Assembly (NCBI GenBank): GCA_963210315.1
Contig: OY723320.1
Location: 620,001 to 684,000, forward strand
Origin: Rhynchopus euleeides
Taxonomy: Eukaryota > Euglenozoa > Diplonemea > Diplonemida > Diplonemidae
Direction: 5' to 3'
DNA: 64,000 nt
Shown here in pieces: positions 11,295 through 21,069 of the stretch (position 1 is its first letter; each line of letters begins with the position of its first letter). Made by a program: the position numbers and the translations under genes. Below the pieces are notes generated by a model, which saw only the letters and a program-made list of their open reading frames with translations, had not been told where the DNA came from and did not search any database.

Positions 11295-11618
11295 GCGAGG
11301 CAGGTGGGTGACCCAATCCCTCGGAGTAACATTTCAGTGTCGCACGTCACGTCAGGCAGCATAGAGCCCGCGTGGGTGTGCACCGCATAATTCCCTGAGG
11401 CCCCGCATGCACCCACACCCCAAACACCCCTGGCCCTGGCACTGCTGGCGCTGTGTGTGGTGTCGAACTTGTTGCCGCATATTGCTGCCACCTCACGACC
11501 CCGCAGGGCTTGGAGGTCGTTCATTGACCCACGTCCTCGCAGCCGCACACTGCACACACCGTCACAACCCCCAGGAAGGCTTTGCTGTGACGCACAGGGC
11601 CCAACACGAAAACGAAAC
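11295..11618. promoter_or_regulatory. 5' flank of the first B-type WD40 gene
   Basis: Noncoding interval between the GT90 and WD40 genes. Bases from about 11541 to 11618 ('cgcagccgcacactgc' onward) are almost identical to those just before the second B-type gene at 17697. Sequence conservation therefore starts about 80 bp ahead of the ATG and marks the probable 5' leader. No TATA box is obvious. Confidence 0.45.
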
Positions 11619-12746
11619 ATGGATGTGTCTGTCTGTCATGCCGGGACCGGAGACAGCTGTGTCGTCTGTGTTCCGGAAGGGGGGACTGTAGATGAGCTGA
11701 AGGCTGACGCGCTGGAGGGGATGTTTGCGGGTTCCGTCGATGTAACCCGTGAGGCTGCATGCGTGTCAGCACACATCGAAGGGTGTGAGGAGGAGCTGGA
11801 CGATGCAGAGCGTGTTGCCGACACGGGTCTGGAGGACGGGGGTGCTGTGAAGCTGCTCCCGCGCTGGCCCAACGTCAAGGCTCCCGCAGTCTACTCATCT
11901 GGGCGGACTAGTGCGATATACTGCATCACACTGTCGAGGTGTGGGAAGCTGTGTGCAGTGGGTTACCACGGTGGACACATCACTGTGTTTGACACCAGCA
12001 CCGCTGATGTGATTTCAGACTTCACGCACGGCAATAACCCCATCCACTGCACTGCGTTCTCTGTCTGTGGGACGTGGTTGGCAACGTGCTCTTACGACGG
12101 CACCATCGCGGTGTGGCTGACAGCAACCTGGGAGCAGGTGTGCATGTTGGACCACGAAGGCACTCCTGTGTGGAGTGCATCATGGGCACACTGCGGACGT
12201 CTGGTGTCTGGAGACCAGGCGGGAAAAGTGCGTGTGTGGGACTTGAAGGATACACCGAGCGCCACAGTGCTGGAGGGTCACAGCAATGCTGTTCGCGGCA
12301 TTGCCGTGTCGAGGACGAGGATCTTCACAGGGTCCCATGACAAGACCATCTGCGTGTGGGACATCAGCACCCTCACACACACACACACCCTGGATGAGCA
12401 TACTCGTGAGGTCACCGGCATCGCCCTGACCAAGGACGAGCAGCACCTGGTGTCGTGCTCTCGCGACAAGTCACTCAAAGTGTGGTGCGCAACCTCCCTC
12501 AGCTGCCTGTGGACTGTGCAACCAGACGGCAGTCCCTACTCACTTGCTGTGTCGCAGCCAGGTGATGTTGTTGTCGTCAACAGCTATTTCTCAATCTACG
12601 TGCACCGCCTCAGCACAGGTGAGTGTCTGGGGAAGGTGGCCTCAAAGGGTAATGGTGTTGCACTCAGCCCCTGCGGGAGGTGGTTCCTTGCACAAAATGA
12701 CATCAGTTCCGTCTCTGTGTGTGCTGTGTCTTCCGTTGCACCCTGA
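11619..12746 (+). CDS. WD40 propeller protein with ubiquitin-like N-terminus (type B, copy 1)
   Basis: A 375-residue protein. The ATG at 11619 (MDVSVCHAGTG) is chosen because it aligns with the MEVTVRHAGSG start of the A-type relatives and with the second B copy. Residues ~1-92 have the strand-helix-strand rhythm of a ubiquitin-like fold, ending in the family motif VADTGLEDGGAVKLL. The rest is seven WD-type blades with repeated GRLVSGD, KVRVWD, ICVWDIST and KSLKVWC ends, enough for a closed propeller. WD40 propellers are usually binding scaffolds; no enzyme motif is present. A copy more than 95% identical by eye lies at 17697, bracketing three A-type copies. Function unknown. Confidence 0.85.
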   Translation: MDVSVCHAGTGDSCVVCVPEGGTVDELKADALEGMFAGSVDVTREAACVSAHIEGCEEELDDAERVADTGLEDGGAVKLLPRWPNVKAPAVYSSGRTSAIYCITLSRCGKLCAVGYHGGHITVFDTSTADVISDFTHGNNPIHCTAFSVCGTWLATCSYDGTIAVWLTATWEQVCMLDHEGTPVWSASWAHCGRLVSGDQAGKVRVWDLKDTPSATVLEGHSNAVRGIAVSRTRIFTGSHDKTICVWDISTLTHTHTLDEHTREVTGIALTKDEQHLVSCSRDKSLKVWCATSLSCLWTVQPDGSPYSLAVSQPGDVVVVNSYFSIYVHRLSTGECLGKVASKGNGVALSPCGRWFLAQNDISSVSVCAVSSVAP

Positions 12747-13108
12747 GTGCCGTGTCTCGTGAGGCTGTCCTCTTCCTTGAGTGTTTGCCGTATTTTTGCA
12801 CCCCTCCCAGCGCAGCGCCACCGTTGCCGGCCTGCCGTCTGCTCACTGCCACCCTTGCCAGCACAGAGCACAGGACATGCAAAGATACACGTTGCTTGGC
12901 TGCGCGTCCCCCGCACACCCCACACCCCAAACACCCCTGACCCTGGCACTGCTGGCACTGTGTCGTCGTCCCTTCCAGCTCGGTGTGTTGCCGCTGTGTG
13001 ATGAGGGCCACCCTTCCCTTCCCTCCACACACACACACACCGCACCTCCAGCAGAGGCACAGCTCCACAGCACTCAGGGAGGGAGGGAAGCAGAACAGAA
13101 GAGAAGAG
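12747..13108. promoter_or_regulatory. Conserved spacer and 5' leader of A-type WD40 genes
   Basis: About 360 bp between the stop of the B-type gene and the next ATG. From about 12790 it is repeated almost exactly before the A-type genes at 14609, 16074 (from ~15775), 33101 (from ~32882) and 36011 (from ~35711). It includes a 'cacacacaccgcacctcc' stretch and a purine-rich 'agaagagaagag' immediately before the ATG. Several pyrimidine-AG sites ('tcccttccag', 'cctccagcag') could be splice acceptors for a 5' leader intron or trans-splicing, which cannot be settled from DNA alone. Confidence 0.55.
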
Positions 13109-14245
13109 ATGGAGGTGACGGTGAGGCACGCGGGGAGCGGGCGGAGCTGCGTTGTCGGTGTTGCGGACACCGACACCGTGCTGGATCTGAAGACACGCGC
13201 GGTGGGGGAGATCTTCGCAGGCCGCCGCATCGACGCAGGCAGAGTGGCTGGCGGGCTGGCGGCACACATCGGCACGGGGACGGCGGAGGGGGAAGTGCTT
13301 GACGACACCCTGCACATCGCAGACACGCGCCTCGAGGGTGGGGATGATGTCCAGTTGGTGCAGCGCTGGGCTGACGTGAGGGCGCCTGCTGAGTACCGCC
13401 TCACAACACACATCAGTTGTATTGCACTGTCACCCTGTGGCACGCTGTGCTGTGTTGGCACAAGTAGTGACAGTAGTAGTAGTATCTTCGTCTTTGACAC
13501 CACCACTGCTGAGTTGGTGGCTCAATGCAAAATCGATCGGAGCTCCTATCACAACTGTGTTACCTTCTCCAGGTGTGGCGGATGGGTTGCAGTAGCTGAT
13601 ACCAGCCCCACTGTGTGGAGCACATCAACATGGGAGTGTGTGCACACCTTTGAGGGTCATGAAGTGTCAGTGTCTGGCTTGGCGTGGACACACTGCGGCC
13701 GTCTCGTGTCAGGTTCAGATGACCGCACTATACGTGTGTGGGACGTGGAGGAGGGTGTGTGCACCGCTGTGCTGGTGGGTCACACTGGTGGTGTCTTCGG
13801 GCTTGCTGTGTCACACACAAGCATCTTCAGCGCTTCTGCAGACAAGACGATCCGAGTGTGGGACCTGGACACCCTCAGCCACACCCACACCCTGACGGGC
13901 CACACAGATGAAGTGAATGACCTTGCGCTCACCACCGACGAGAAGCAGCTGGTGTCCTGTTCAGATGACAAGACTGTGAAGGTGTGGTGCACCGACACAC
14001 TCCAGTGCTTGAGGACTGCACGAGTCCCGTTGTTTCGCTTTTTCAGCGTCGCCGTGGAGGGTGACTTCATTGCCGCCGGAAATGTTCGGGGCACTTTTGT
14101 GTTTCGCCTCAGCACAGGTGGGTGTCTGGGGAAGGTGGCCTCCAAGGGTAATAGTGTTGCACTCAGCCCCTGTGGCAGGTGGTTATTCACACGAAGTGAC
14201 ATCAGTTCCGTCTCTGTGTGTGCTGTGTCTTCCGTTGCACCCTGA
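13109..14245 (+). CDS. WD40 propeller protein with ubiquitin-like N-terminus (type A, chimeric 3' end)
   Basis: A 378-residue protein. The start at 13109 (MEVTVRHAGSG) follows the purine-rich leader shared by all A copies. Residues ~1-93 are the ubiquitin-like module; seven WD blades follow, with clear RTIRVWD, KTIRVWD and KTVKVWC blade ends. It is a chimera: the body matches other A-type copies, but from about 14105 the last ~47 residues (GKVASKGN, ISSVSVCAVSSVAP) and the 3' flank match the B-type genes at 11619 and 17697, not the A-type end (LPLSE, AISPCGRWLFL). That points to unequal crossing-over or gene conversion within the cluster. Likely a binding or adaptor protein; partner unknown. 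Confidence 0.85.
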   Translation: MEVTVRHAGSGRSCVVGVADTDTVLDLKTRAVGEIFAGRRIDAGRVAGGLAAHIGTGTAEGEVLDDTLHIADTRLEGGDDVQLVQRWADVRAPAEYRLTTHISCIALSPCGTLCCVGTSSDSSSSIFVFDTTTAELVAQCKIDRSSYHNCVTFSRCGGWVAVADTSPTVWSTSTWECVHTFEGHEVSVSGLAWTHCGRLVSGSDDRTIRVWDVEEGVCTAVLVGHTGGVFGLAVSHTSIFSASADKTIRVWDLDTLSHTHTLTGHTDEVNDLALTTDEKQLVSCSDDKTVKVWCTDTLQCLRTARVPLFRFFSVAVEGDFIAAGNVRGTFVFRLSTGGCLGKVASKGNSVALSPCGRWLFTRSDISSVSVCAVSSVAP

Positions 14246-14608
14246 GTGCCGTGTCTCGTGAGCCTGTCCTCTTGCCTTGAGTGATTGCCGTATTTTTGCA
14301 CCCCTCCCAGCGCAGCGCCACCGTTGCCGGCCTGCCGTCTGCTCACTGCCACCCTTGCCAGCACAGAGCACAGGACATGCAAAGACACACGTTGCTTGGC
14401 TGCGCGTCCCCCGCACACCCCACACCCCAAACACCCCTGACCCTGGCACTGCTGGCACTGTGTTGTTGTCCCTTCCAGCTCGGTGTGTTGCCGCTGTGTG
14501 ATGAGGGCCACCCTTCCCTTGCCTCCACACACACACACACCGCACCTCCAGCAGAGGCACAGCTCCACAGCACTCATTGAGGGAGGGAAGCAGAAGAGAA
14601 GAGAAGAG
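14246..14608. promoter_or_regulatory. Conserved spacer and 5' leader before the second A-type WD40 gene
   Basis: Near-exact repeat of 12747-13108, with the same CA-rich and purine-rich blocks ahead of the ATG. The 1.5-kb gene-plus-spacer is thus the unit of tandem duplication. Confidence 0.55.
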
Positions 14609-15772
14609 ATGGAGGTGACGGTGAGGCACGCGGGGAGCGGGCGGAGCTGCGTTGTCGGTGTTGCGGACACCGACACCGTGCTGGATCTGAAGACACGCGC
14701 GGTGGGGGAGATCTTCGCAGGCCGCCGCATCGACGCAGGCAGAGTGGCTGGCGGGCTGGCGGCACACATCGGCACGGGGACGGCGGAGGGGGAAGTGCTT
14801 GACGACACCCTGCACATCGCAGACACGCGCCTCGAGGGTGGGGATGATGTCCAGTTGGTGCAGCGTTGGGCTGACGTGAAGGCGCCTGCTGAGTACACAC
14901 TCACGGAGGATGTCACTTGCATCGCACTGTCACCCTGTGGCACGCTGTGCTGTTTTCACACAGAAGGTGACGTTATGTTCGTCTTCGACACCACCACTGC
15001 TGAGTTGGTCACTCAATGCAGTTTTGAGGGATTGCCCACCGGACAGCGCGGTGAATTTTTCGACTCCTGTGTCGCGTTCTCCAGGTGCGGCGGTTGGATG
15101 GCAGCTACCTATGGGAACCCCACTGTGTGGAGCACAGCAACGTGGGAGTGTGTGCACACCCTTGAAGGTCATACAGGGGGAGTCGGGTGTCTGACCTGGA
15201 CACAATCCTGCCGTCTCGTGTCGGGTTCATCGGGTAACACAGTGCGTGTGTGGGACGTGGAGGAGGGTGTGTGCACCGCTGTGCTGGAGGGTCACACAGG
15301 CTGTGTCAACGCCCTTGCTGGGTCCCACACAAGTATCTTCAGCGGGTCGAATGATAAGACGATCCGAGTGTGGGACGTGGACACCCTCAGCCACACCCAC
15401 ACCATGACGGAACATACAGACGAAGTGAATGACCTTGCGCTCACCACCGACGAGAAGCAGCTGGTGTCCTGTTCAGATGACAAGACTGTGAAGGTGTGGT
15501 GCACCGACACACTCCAGTGCTTGAGGACGATAACTACAGAGGGGTGGGTGTGTCAGGCTGTTGTGTCACAGGGGATGGACGTCATTGTGACAAGTGGCAT
15601 CTTCCGGAGTCAGTCCCTGTTCCGCCTCAGCACAGGGGTGCCTCTCCCGCTCTCTGAGGTGCTCGATTGGAATCATTTTGCAATCAGCCCCTGTGGCAGG
15701 TGGCTCTTCCTCAGTGACACTCAAGGTATCCGTGTGCACGCTGTCAGCACCCTGCTGAATCGCACCTCTTGA
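14609..15772 (+). CDS. WD40 propeller protein with ubiquitin-like N-terminus (type A)
   Basis: A 387-residue protein starting MEVTVRHAGSG. Its first ~93 residues are almost identical to the copy at 13109, but blades 1-2 differ strongly (for example SFEGLPTGQRGEFFDS in place of KIDRSSYHN). Blades 3-5 are again close. It ends with the typical A-type tail (LPLSEVLDWNH, AISPCGRWLFL, HAVSTLLN). Seven WD blades are complete. The uneven pattern, with a conserved N-terminus and variable blade loops, may mean diversifying ligand surfaces. Role otherwise unknown. Confidence 0.85.
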   Translation: MEVTVRHAGSGRSCVVGVADTDTVLDLKTRAVGEIFAGRRIDAGRVAGGLAAHIGTGTAEGEVLDDTLHIADTRLEGGDDVQLVQRWADVKAPAEYTLTEDVTCIALSPCGTLCCFHTEGDVMFVFDTTTAELVTQCSFEGLPTGQRGEFFDSCVAFSRCGGWMAATYGNPTVWSTATWECVHTLEGHTGGVGCLTWTQSCRLVSGSSGNTVRVWDVEEGVCTAVLEGHTGCVNALAGSHTSIFSGSNDKTIRVWDVDTLSHTHTMTEHTDEVNDLALTTDEKQLVSCSDDKTVKVWCTDTLQCLRTITTEGWVCQAVVSQGMDVIVTSGIFRSQSLFRLSTGVPLPLSEVLDWNHFAISPCGRWLFLSDTQGIRVHAVSTLLNRTS

Positions 15773-16073
15773 GCATGCGATGCCTTGCGTTGCGGGACTG
15801 CCATCAGCTCTCTGCCACTCTTTCCAGCACAGAGCACAGGACATGCAAAGACACACGTTGTTTGGCTGCGCGTCCCCCCCGCACACCCCACACCCCAAAC
15901 ACCCCTGACCCTGACACTGCTGGCACTGTGTTGTTGTCCCTTCCAGCTCGGTGTGTCGCTGTGTGATGAGGGCCACCCTTCCCTTGCCTCCACACACACA
16001 CACACCGCACCTCCAGCAGAGGCACAGCTCCACAGCACTCAGGGAGGGAGGAAAGCAGAAGAGAAGAGAAGAG
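15773..16073. promoter_or_regulatory. Conserved spacer and 5' leader before the WD40 pseudogene
   Basis: Third copy of the A-type spacer, slightly shorter, with a small deletion in the 'cggtgtg' to 'cgctgtg' stretch near 15950. It ends with the same purine-rich bases before the ATG at 16074. Confidence 0.5.
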
Positions 16074-17220
16074 ATGGAGGTGACGGTGAGGCACGCGGGG
16101 AGCGGGCGGAGCTGCGTTGTCGGTGTTGCGGACACCGACACCGTGCTGGATCTGAAGACACGCGCGGTGGGGGAGATCTTCGCAGGCCGCCGCATCGACG
16201 CAGGCAGAGTGGCTGGCGGGCTGGCGGCACACATCGGCACGGGGACGGCGGAGGGGGAAGTGCTTGACGACACCCTGCTCATCGCAGACACGCAGCTCGA
16301 GGGTGGGGACCATGTCCAGTTGGTGCAGCATTGGGCTGACGTCAAGGCGCCTGCTGAGTACAGCCATACAATGCTATCCACTTCCATCACACTGTCGCCC
16401 TGTGGCACGCTGTTTTGTGGTCGCAAGGCGGCGGGGTCACTGTGTGTCTTCGACACCACCACTGCTGGGTTGGTGACTGAGATCGACATGCCTGACTTTC
16501 TGTACAACAGAATCTCATCTGCACACCGTATTGCCTTCTCCAGGTGTGGCGGGTGGGTCTGTCTCCCACACCCCTGGAGTCGTTGTCTTCGACACATCAA
16601 CGTGGGAGTGTGCGCACACCCTTGAGGGTTTCACAGACCGCATCATCTGTGTCTCGTGGACACACTGCGGCCGTCTCGTATCAGGTTCAGAAGATAACAC
16701 AGTGCATGTGTGGGACGGGAGGAGGGTGTTTGCACCGCTGTGCTGGAGGGGCACACAGGTTGGGTCAACGGGCTTGCTGTGTCACACACAAGCATTTTCA
16801 GCGGGTCGAAAGACAAGACGAAGCCACAGCCACACCCTCACGGGTCACACAAAAGAAGTGATTGACCTTGCGCTCACCACCGACGAGAAGCAGCTGGTGT
16901 CCTGTTCCGATGATGGCACTGTGAAGGTGTGGTGCACCGACACACTCCAGTGCTTGAGGACTGTGGAAGTCCCGATGGGCTTCCTGCTCCACGTCGCCGT
17001 GTCACAGGAGGGTGACTACATTGCGGCTATCATATCACCCTCCATGCCGACTTACACCTGTTCAGACACATCACAGGGGAGGGACTCGCTGACAGGCGGT
17101 GAGGTGTTCTCCTGCCACCAGTCCCTGTGGCAAGTGGCTCATCACTGGTGCCTCCACCAACGGGATGTTCGTGTCGACCCCGCCAGCAGCAGGCTGAAAC
17201 AGCCCACCTCTAGAGGATGC
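16074..17220 (+). pseudogene. Broken A-type WD40 gene
   Basis: This begins intact at MEVTVRHAGSG and keeps the ubiquitin-like module and blade 1. The frame is lost near 16560-16580, again near 16720 where 'gacgtggagg' of intact copies reads 'gacgggagg', and about 27 bp coding for the blade-4 end (IRVWDLDTL) are missing near 16820. Blade 5 (DEKQLVSCSDDGTVKVWC) is readable in a different frame from the start. The 3' end is scrambled relative to intact copies and stops near 17220. Several independent lesions make a functional protein unlikely. Confidence 0.8.
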
Positions 17221-17696
17221 AACAACAGTCTTGGGATGTTGCTGTGGGCTCCGTGTCCTCATCAGCGTGCACAGACAAATGACATCTTGCACGGTGTGGG
17301 CTCCGGTGGGGGTAGGGTAATGCTTTTCGGGAGTCTCAACTAGCGGGAGACTTACCTCTGGGGCTTCCCCAGGGGAGGGCCCCGGCTTGCCCCAGCCGAT
17401 GGTGTCCTTACCACCGATGCTTTCTATGACTCACGTGTGTGTGTGTCTTACAGAACTGATTGCAAAGTGAAAGCGTTCGGCACACAATTGACGTGTGCTT
17501 CACAACGCGTCGCCGGATGCGGCGGTCGTCAAGCAATGTCAAAGGAAGGGTCCGGGGAAGTCAAGTGAAACTCAGACGAATGTGCCCCTTCAATCGCTCG
17601 TGCTCTGGCCCACCTCGCAGCCGCACACTGCACACACCGTCACAACCCCCAGGAAGGCTTTGCTGTGACGCACAGGGCCCAACACGAAAACGAAAC
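17221..17696. other. Spacer before the second B-type WD40 gene
   Basis: Mostly unique sequence with a (GT)n stretch near 17436-17450. The last ~80 bp ('cgcagccgcacactgc' onward) duplicates the leader of the first B-type gene at 11541-11618, so the duplicated block begins near 17617. Confidence 0.5.
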
Positions 17697-18821
17697 ATGG
17701 ATGTGTCTGTCTGTCATGCCGGGACCGGAGACAGCTGTGTCGTCTGTGTTCCGGAAGGGGGGACTGTAGATGAGCTGAAGGCTGACGCGCTGGAGGGGAT
17801 GTTTGCGGGTTCCGTCGATGTAACCCGTGAGGCTGCATGCGTGTCAGCACACATTGAAGGGTGTGAGGAGGAGCTGGAAGATGCAGAGCGTGTTGCCGAC
17901 ACGGGTCTGGAGGACGGGGGTGCTGTGAAGCTGCTCCCGCGCTGGCCCAACGTCAAGGCTCCCGCAGTCTACTCATCTGGGCGGACTAGTGCGATATACT
18001 GCATCACACTGTCAAGGTGCGGGAAGCTGTGTGCATTGGGTTCCTTCAACGGACACATCACTGTGTTTGACACCAGCACCGCTGATGTGATTTCAGACTT
18101 CACGCACGGCAATAACCCCATCCACTGCACTGCGTTCTCTGTCTGTGGGACGTGGTTGGCAACCTGCTCTTCTGACGGCACCATCGCGGTGTGGCTGACA
18201 GCAACCTGGGAGCAGGTGTGCATGTTGGACCACGGAGGCACTCCTGTGTGGAGTGCATCATGGGCACACTGCGGACGTCTGGTGTCTGGAGACCAGACGG
18301 GAAACGTGCGTGTGTGGGACTTGAAGGATACACCGAGCGCCACAGTGCTGGAGGGTCACAGCAATGCTGTTCGCGGCATTGCCGTGTCGTGTATGAGGAT
18401 CTTCACAGGGTCCCGTGACAAGAGCATCTGCGTGTGGGACATCAGCACCCTCACACACACACACACCCTGGATGAGCATACTGACGAGGTCACCGGCATC
18501 GCCCTGACCAAGGACGAGCAGCACCTGGTGTCGTGCTCTTGGGACAAGTCACCCAAGGTGTGGTGCGCAACCTCCCTCAGCTGCCTGCGGACTATGCAAC
18601 CAGACGGCATTCCCTACTCACTTGCTGTGTCGCAGCCAGGTGATGTTGTTGTCGTCAACAGCTATTTCCGAACCTATGTGCACCGCCTCAGCACAGGTGA
18701 GTGTCTGGGGAAGGTGGCCTCAAAGGGTAATGGTGTTGCACTCAGCCCCTGCGGGAGGTGGTTCTTCACACCAAATGACAGTTCCGTCTCTGTGTGTGCT
18801 GTGTCTTCCGTTGCACCCTGA
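17697..18821 (+). CDS. WD40 propeller protein with ubiquitin-like N-terminus (type B, copy 2)
   Basis: A 374-residue protein, a recent duplicate of the gene at 11619. Only a handful of residues differ by eye: LGSFNG for VGYHGG near blade 1, CMRIFTGSRDKSI for RTRIFTGSHDKTI in blade 4, WDKSPKVW for RDKSLKVW in blade 5, and one residue lost in the last blade (PNDSSVSV for QNDISSVSV). All seven blades and the ubiquitin-like N-terminus are intact. The ATG is chosen by alignment with copy 1; in-frame sequence upstream (from 17460) has no family similarity. Same inferred scaffold role; partner unknown. Confidence 0.85.
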   Translation: MDVSVCHAGTGDSCVVCVPEGGTVDELKADALEGMFAGSVDVTREAACVSAHIEGCEEELEDAERVADTGLEDGGAVKLLPRWPNVKAPAVYSSGRTSAIYCITLSRCGKLCALGSFNGHITVFDTSTADVISDFTHGNNPIHCTAFSVCGTWLATCSSDGTIAVWLTATWEQVCMLDHGGTPVWSASWAHCGRLVSGDQTGNVRVWDLKDTPSATVLEGHSNAVRGIAVSCMRIFTGSRDKSICVWDISTLTHTHTLDEHTDEVTGIALTKDEQHLVSCSWDKSPKVWCATSLSCLRTMQPDGIPYSLAVSQPGDVVVVNSYFRTYVHRLSTGECLGKVASKGNGVALSPCGRWFFTPNDSSVSVCAVSSVAP

Positions 18822-21069
18822 GTGCCGTGTCTCGTGAGGCTGTCCTCTTGCCTTGAGTGATTGCCGTATTTTTGCACCCCTCCCAGCGCAGCGCCACCGT
18901 TGCCGGCCTGCCGTCTGCTCACTGCCACCCTTGCCAGCACAGAGCACAGGACATCCTCCCACCGCGTCCCATCCCAGGGCAATTCCTAACTATGGACCCA
19001 TCGACCCACCAAAAACCGGTCCCCCCCCCCCCCCCCAATGCTGAGAATAAGGCCAAGTCCCAAGTCCCGAGTCCCGAGCTCCAAATCCGTGGCTGGTCTT
19101 CACCCTTACAATAGCCCCTTTTCACTTGAGGTGGGGCCGGAAAAACTTTTTTGCAACCAACGAAACTCATCTCCCAGAGCAAAATGACCCCACCACAGTT
19201 CGGAGAATATCCGGAAATCCTAACTCGGAAATCCAATTTTGGTGTCCCTGGGGGTCCGACCAGGACCCCAGGGACCAAGGGGGCGACCCTCAGTGGGACC
19301 CACTCATGATCAAAGTCCTGGACCAGGTCAGGGCCTGGGTTGGAGCCCAGCTTGTGCAAGTAGGGTCAGGACCTGGGTCATGGCCCCGGGTCTGTCCTGA
19401 TCAGGATCGAGGTCCTGGTCTGGTGGGTGACCTAGTCATGAGGTCCCGAGGGTCTGACTCGGTCAGTGTGACCACTGGAGTCACCTCCAGCCGGGCAGCA
19501 TCATTTCAGGGGTGATGGCAGGCGCCACAAGGCCAAAATGACCCCATCACGATCTGCACGGGCTCCAAACATGCAAATGAACCGGGTTTCCGGTCGCCTC
19601 ACGCCACCCCCTCCCGTACCATGTCCCAAGTCCGACTGAGAATAACCAAGTCCCAAGTCCCAAGTCCCAAGTCCCGGACCCCCAAACCTTATTCTCAGCA
19701 GTGCTCCCCCCCCCCCCTCCCCACTTTTTCTCCCCTGACGTCTGATCCTGAGAATCAAAGGACGTTTTTGCATCACAGCCTAATTGCCCACACAGTACAA
19801 CAACACAACACAGGCCGGAAAAAACACTGGATTTCAGACACAACCTGCATAACGAGTGAAGGGTGATCATTCTTGTGCTCCCTTCTACCTCTATTTCACT
19901 ACCCCCCCACTTTTTCACACACAACAAGAAGAAAGCTTGTCACAGTAAAAAAGATAGTTGGCAGCGCTTTGGGTGACAAACACAATCTACCTTGCCTTGT
20001 TGCTATGACTGTGCGCACATTCACACCAACCTTCATCAGGCAAAACACGTGAGGTTTGTTCACCCGGGTTTGGCGCACAAACAAACCCATCAACCCACCG
20101 AATTTCGGTGGGTTGATGGGTTGAGGGGATCGACCCATCAACCCACCGACTTTTTTTTATTTCGGGGACCCTGCACATGCGTGTCGGGTGGGAGGGTATC
20201 AACTACTTCTAGACGCGACCCGAAGGCTACTCGTAGTGAGCATGGTCTAGATTCGTATGAGTCTCCAGACTTGGTTTTACCCTTGCCCCCGGCGCCGTTT
20301 CTGCCCTGGTGCTACCAGAGTGGCTTGCCGTGCCCACAAGGGAGCACGGAGACGCCTCGCCATCTGTTCAGGACTCCTGATACAAGCACCCGTCATGGTC
20401 CAGGGGACCCACCCCTTGCTGTTTCATACTCCTGGCACAAGTGCCCGTCATGGTATGGGAAGCCTTCTCAGGCAGTTTAAGGTCGTGCCCGGGACCTTGG
20501 TGACAGGGGGTGGAGACTTTGGTCAGGGGCTTGGCATGACATGGATCATGTCAACCTGTGAACAGATGTTCACTACCGTGGCCTCCGGCGGCTGGGGGGC
20601 TCGCCCCCCAGACCCCCCTGTGGCCTGTGCCTGTCCAGCAGGGACAGGCACCCCCCGTTTGAAAGGTAGCCTATTGGATCCTGCGTGTCATGCTATCTTT
20701 TGAACATGACGCAAGGTCTGCAATTGACTCACCGAACCCTTTACACACCCCTCCCCCCCCATCACCAGCAAAAAGCATACCCGGTGTAGTCACTACAAAA
20801 AGGATTAACATTGCAAGAAGTTGCTGGGGAGGGCTTGCTTTTCCATCCACTCTCTCGAGAATCAAACCCCCACACTTCTCTCCCCCCCCCCCCCAGCCCC
20901 CGCCACCCTGGCCCGATTTTGTTTCCATCTGCCCAACAGGACTGCCCACGTCTCTTCCGTGGCACCCCCACACCCCCCCCTCCCTGCATGGCCACTGCCA
21001 CTGATACATGACCCCACCATCCCGCCACCACCACCCCGCCGCCCATTCCTCTGACGCACGCGCTACGCG
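18822..21069. other. Intergenic region with WD40-derived and palindromic repeats
   Basis: Bases 18822-18955 repeat the 3' flank and spacer of the WD40 genes. From 18956 unrelated GC-rich sequence begins, with 'caagtccc' runs at about 19053-19075 and 19632-19675 and an inverted pair of 'tgagaataagg' (near 19042 and 19688). A diverged copy of the ~145-bp dispersed repeat is at about 19936-20075. A near-perfect palindrome lies at about 20087-20121, and an inverted copy of the GGAGCCCCCC element at about 20560-20620. No gene is supported. Confidence 0.55.
20560..20620 (-). repeat. Dispersed palindromic GC element (GGAGCCCCCC type), copy 1
   Basis: A 60-bp element that in the opposite orientation recurs at 39441-39500, 39616-39672 and 40668-40727, with a partial copy at 63129-63170. 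Its core is a self-complementary 'ctgggggg..ccccccag' hairpin, followed by 'ccggaggccacggtagtgaa' and 'catctgttc'. The conserved tail suggests a defined mobile or RNA-structural unit rather than simple GC-rich sequence. Confidence 0.75.
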
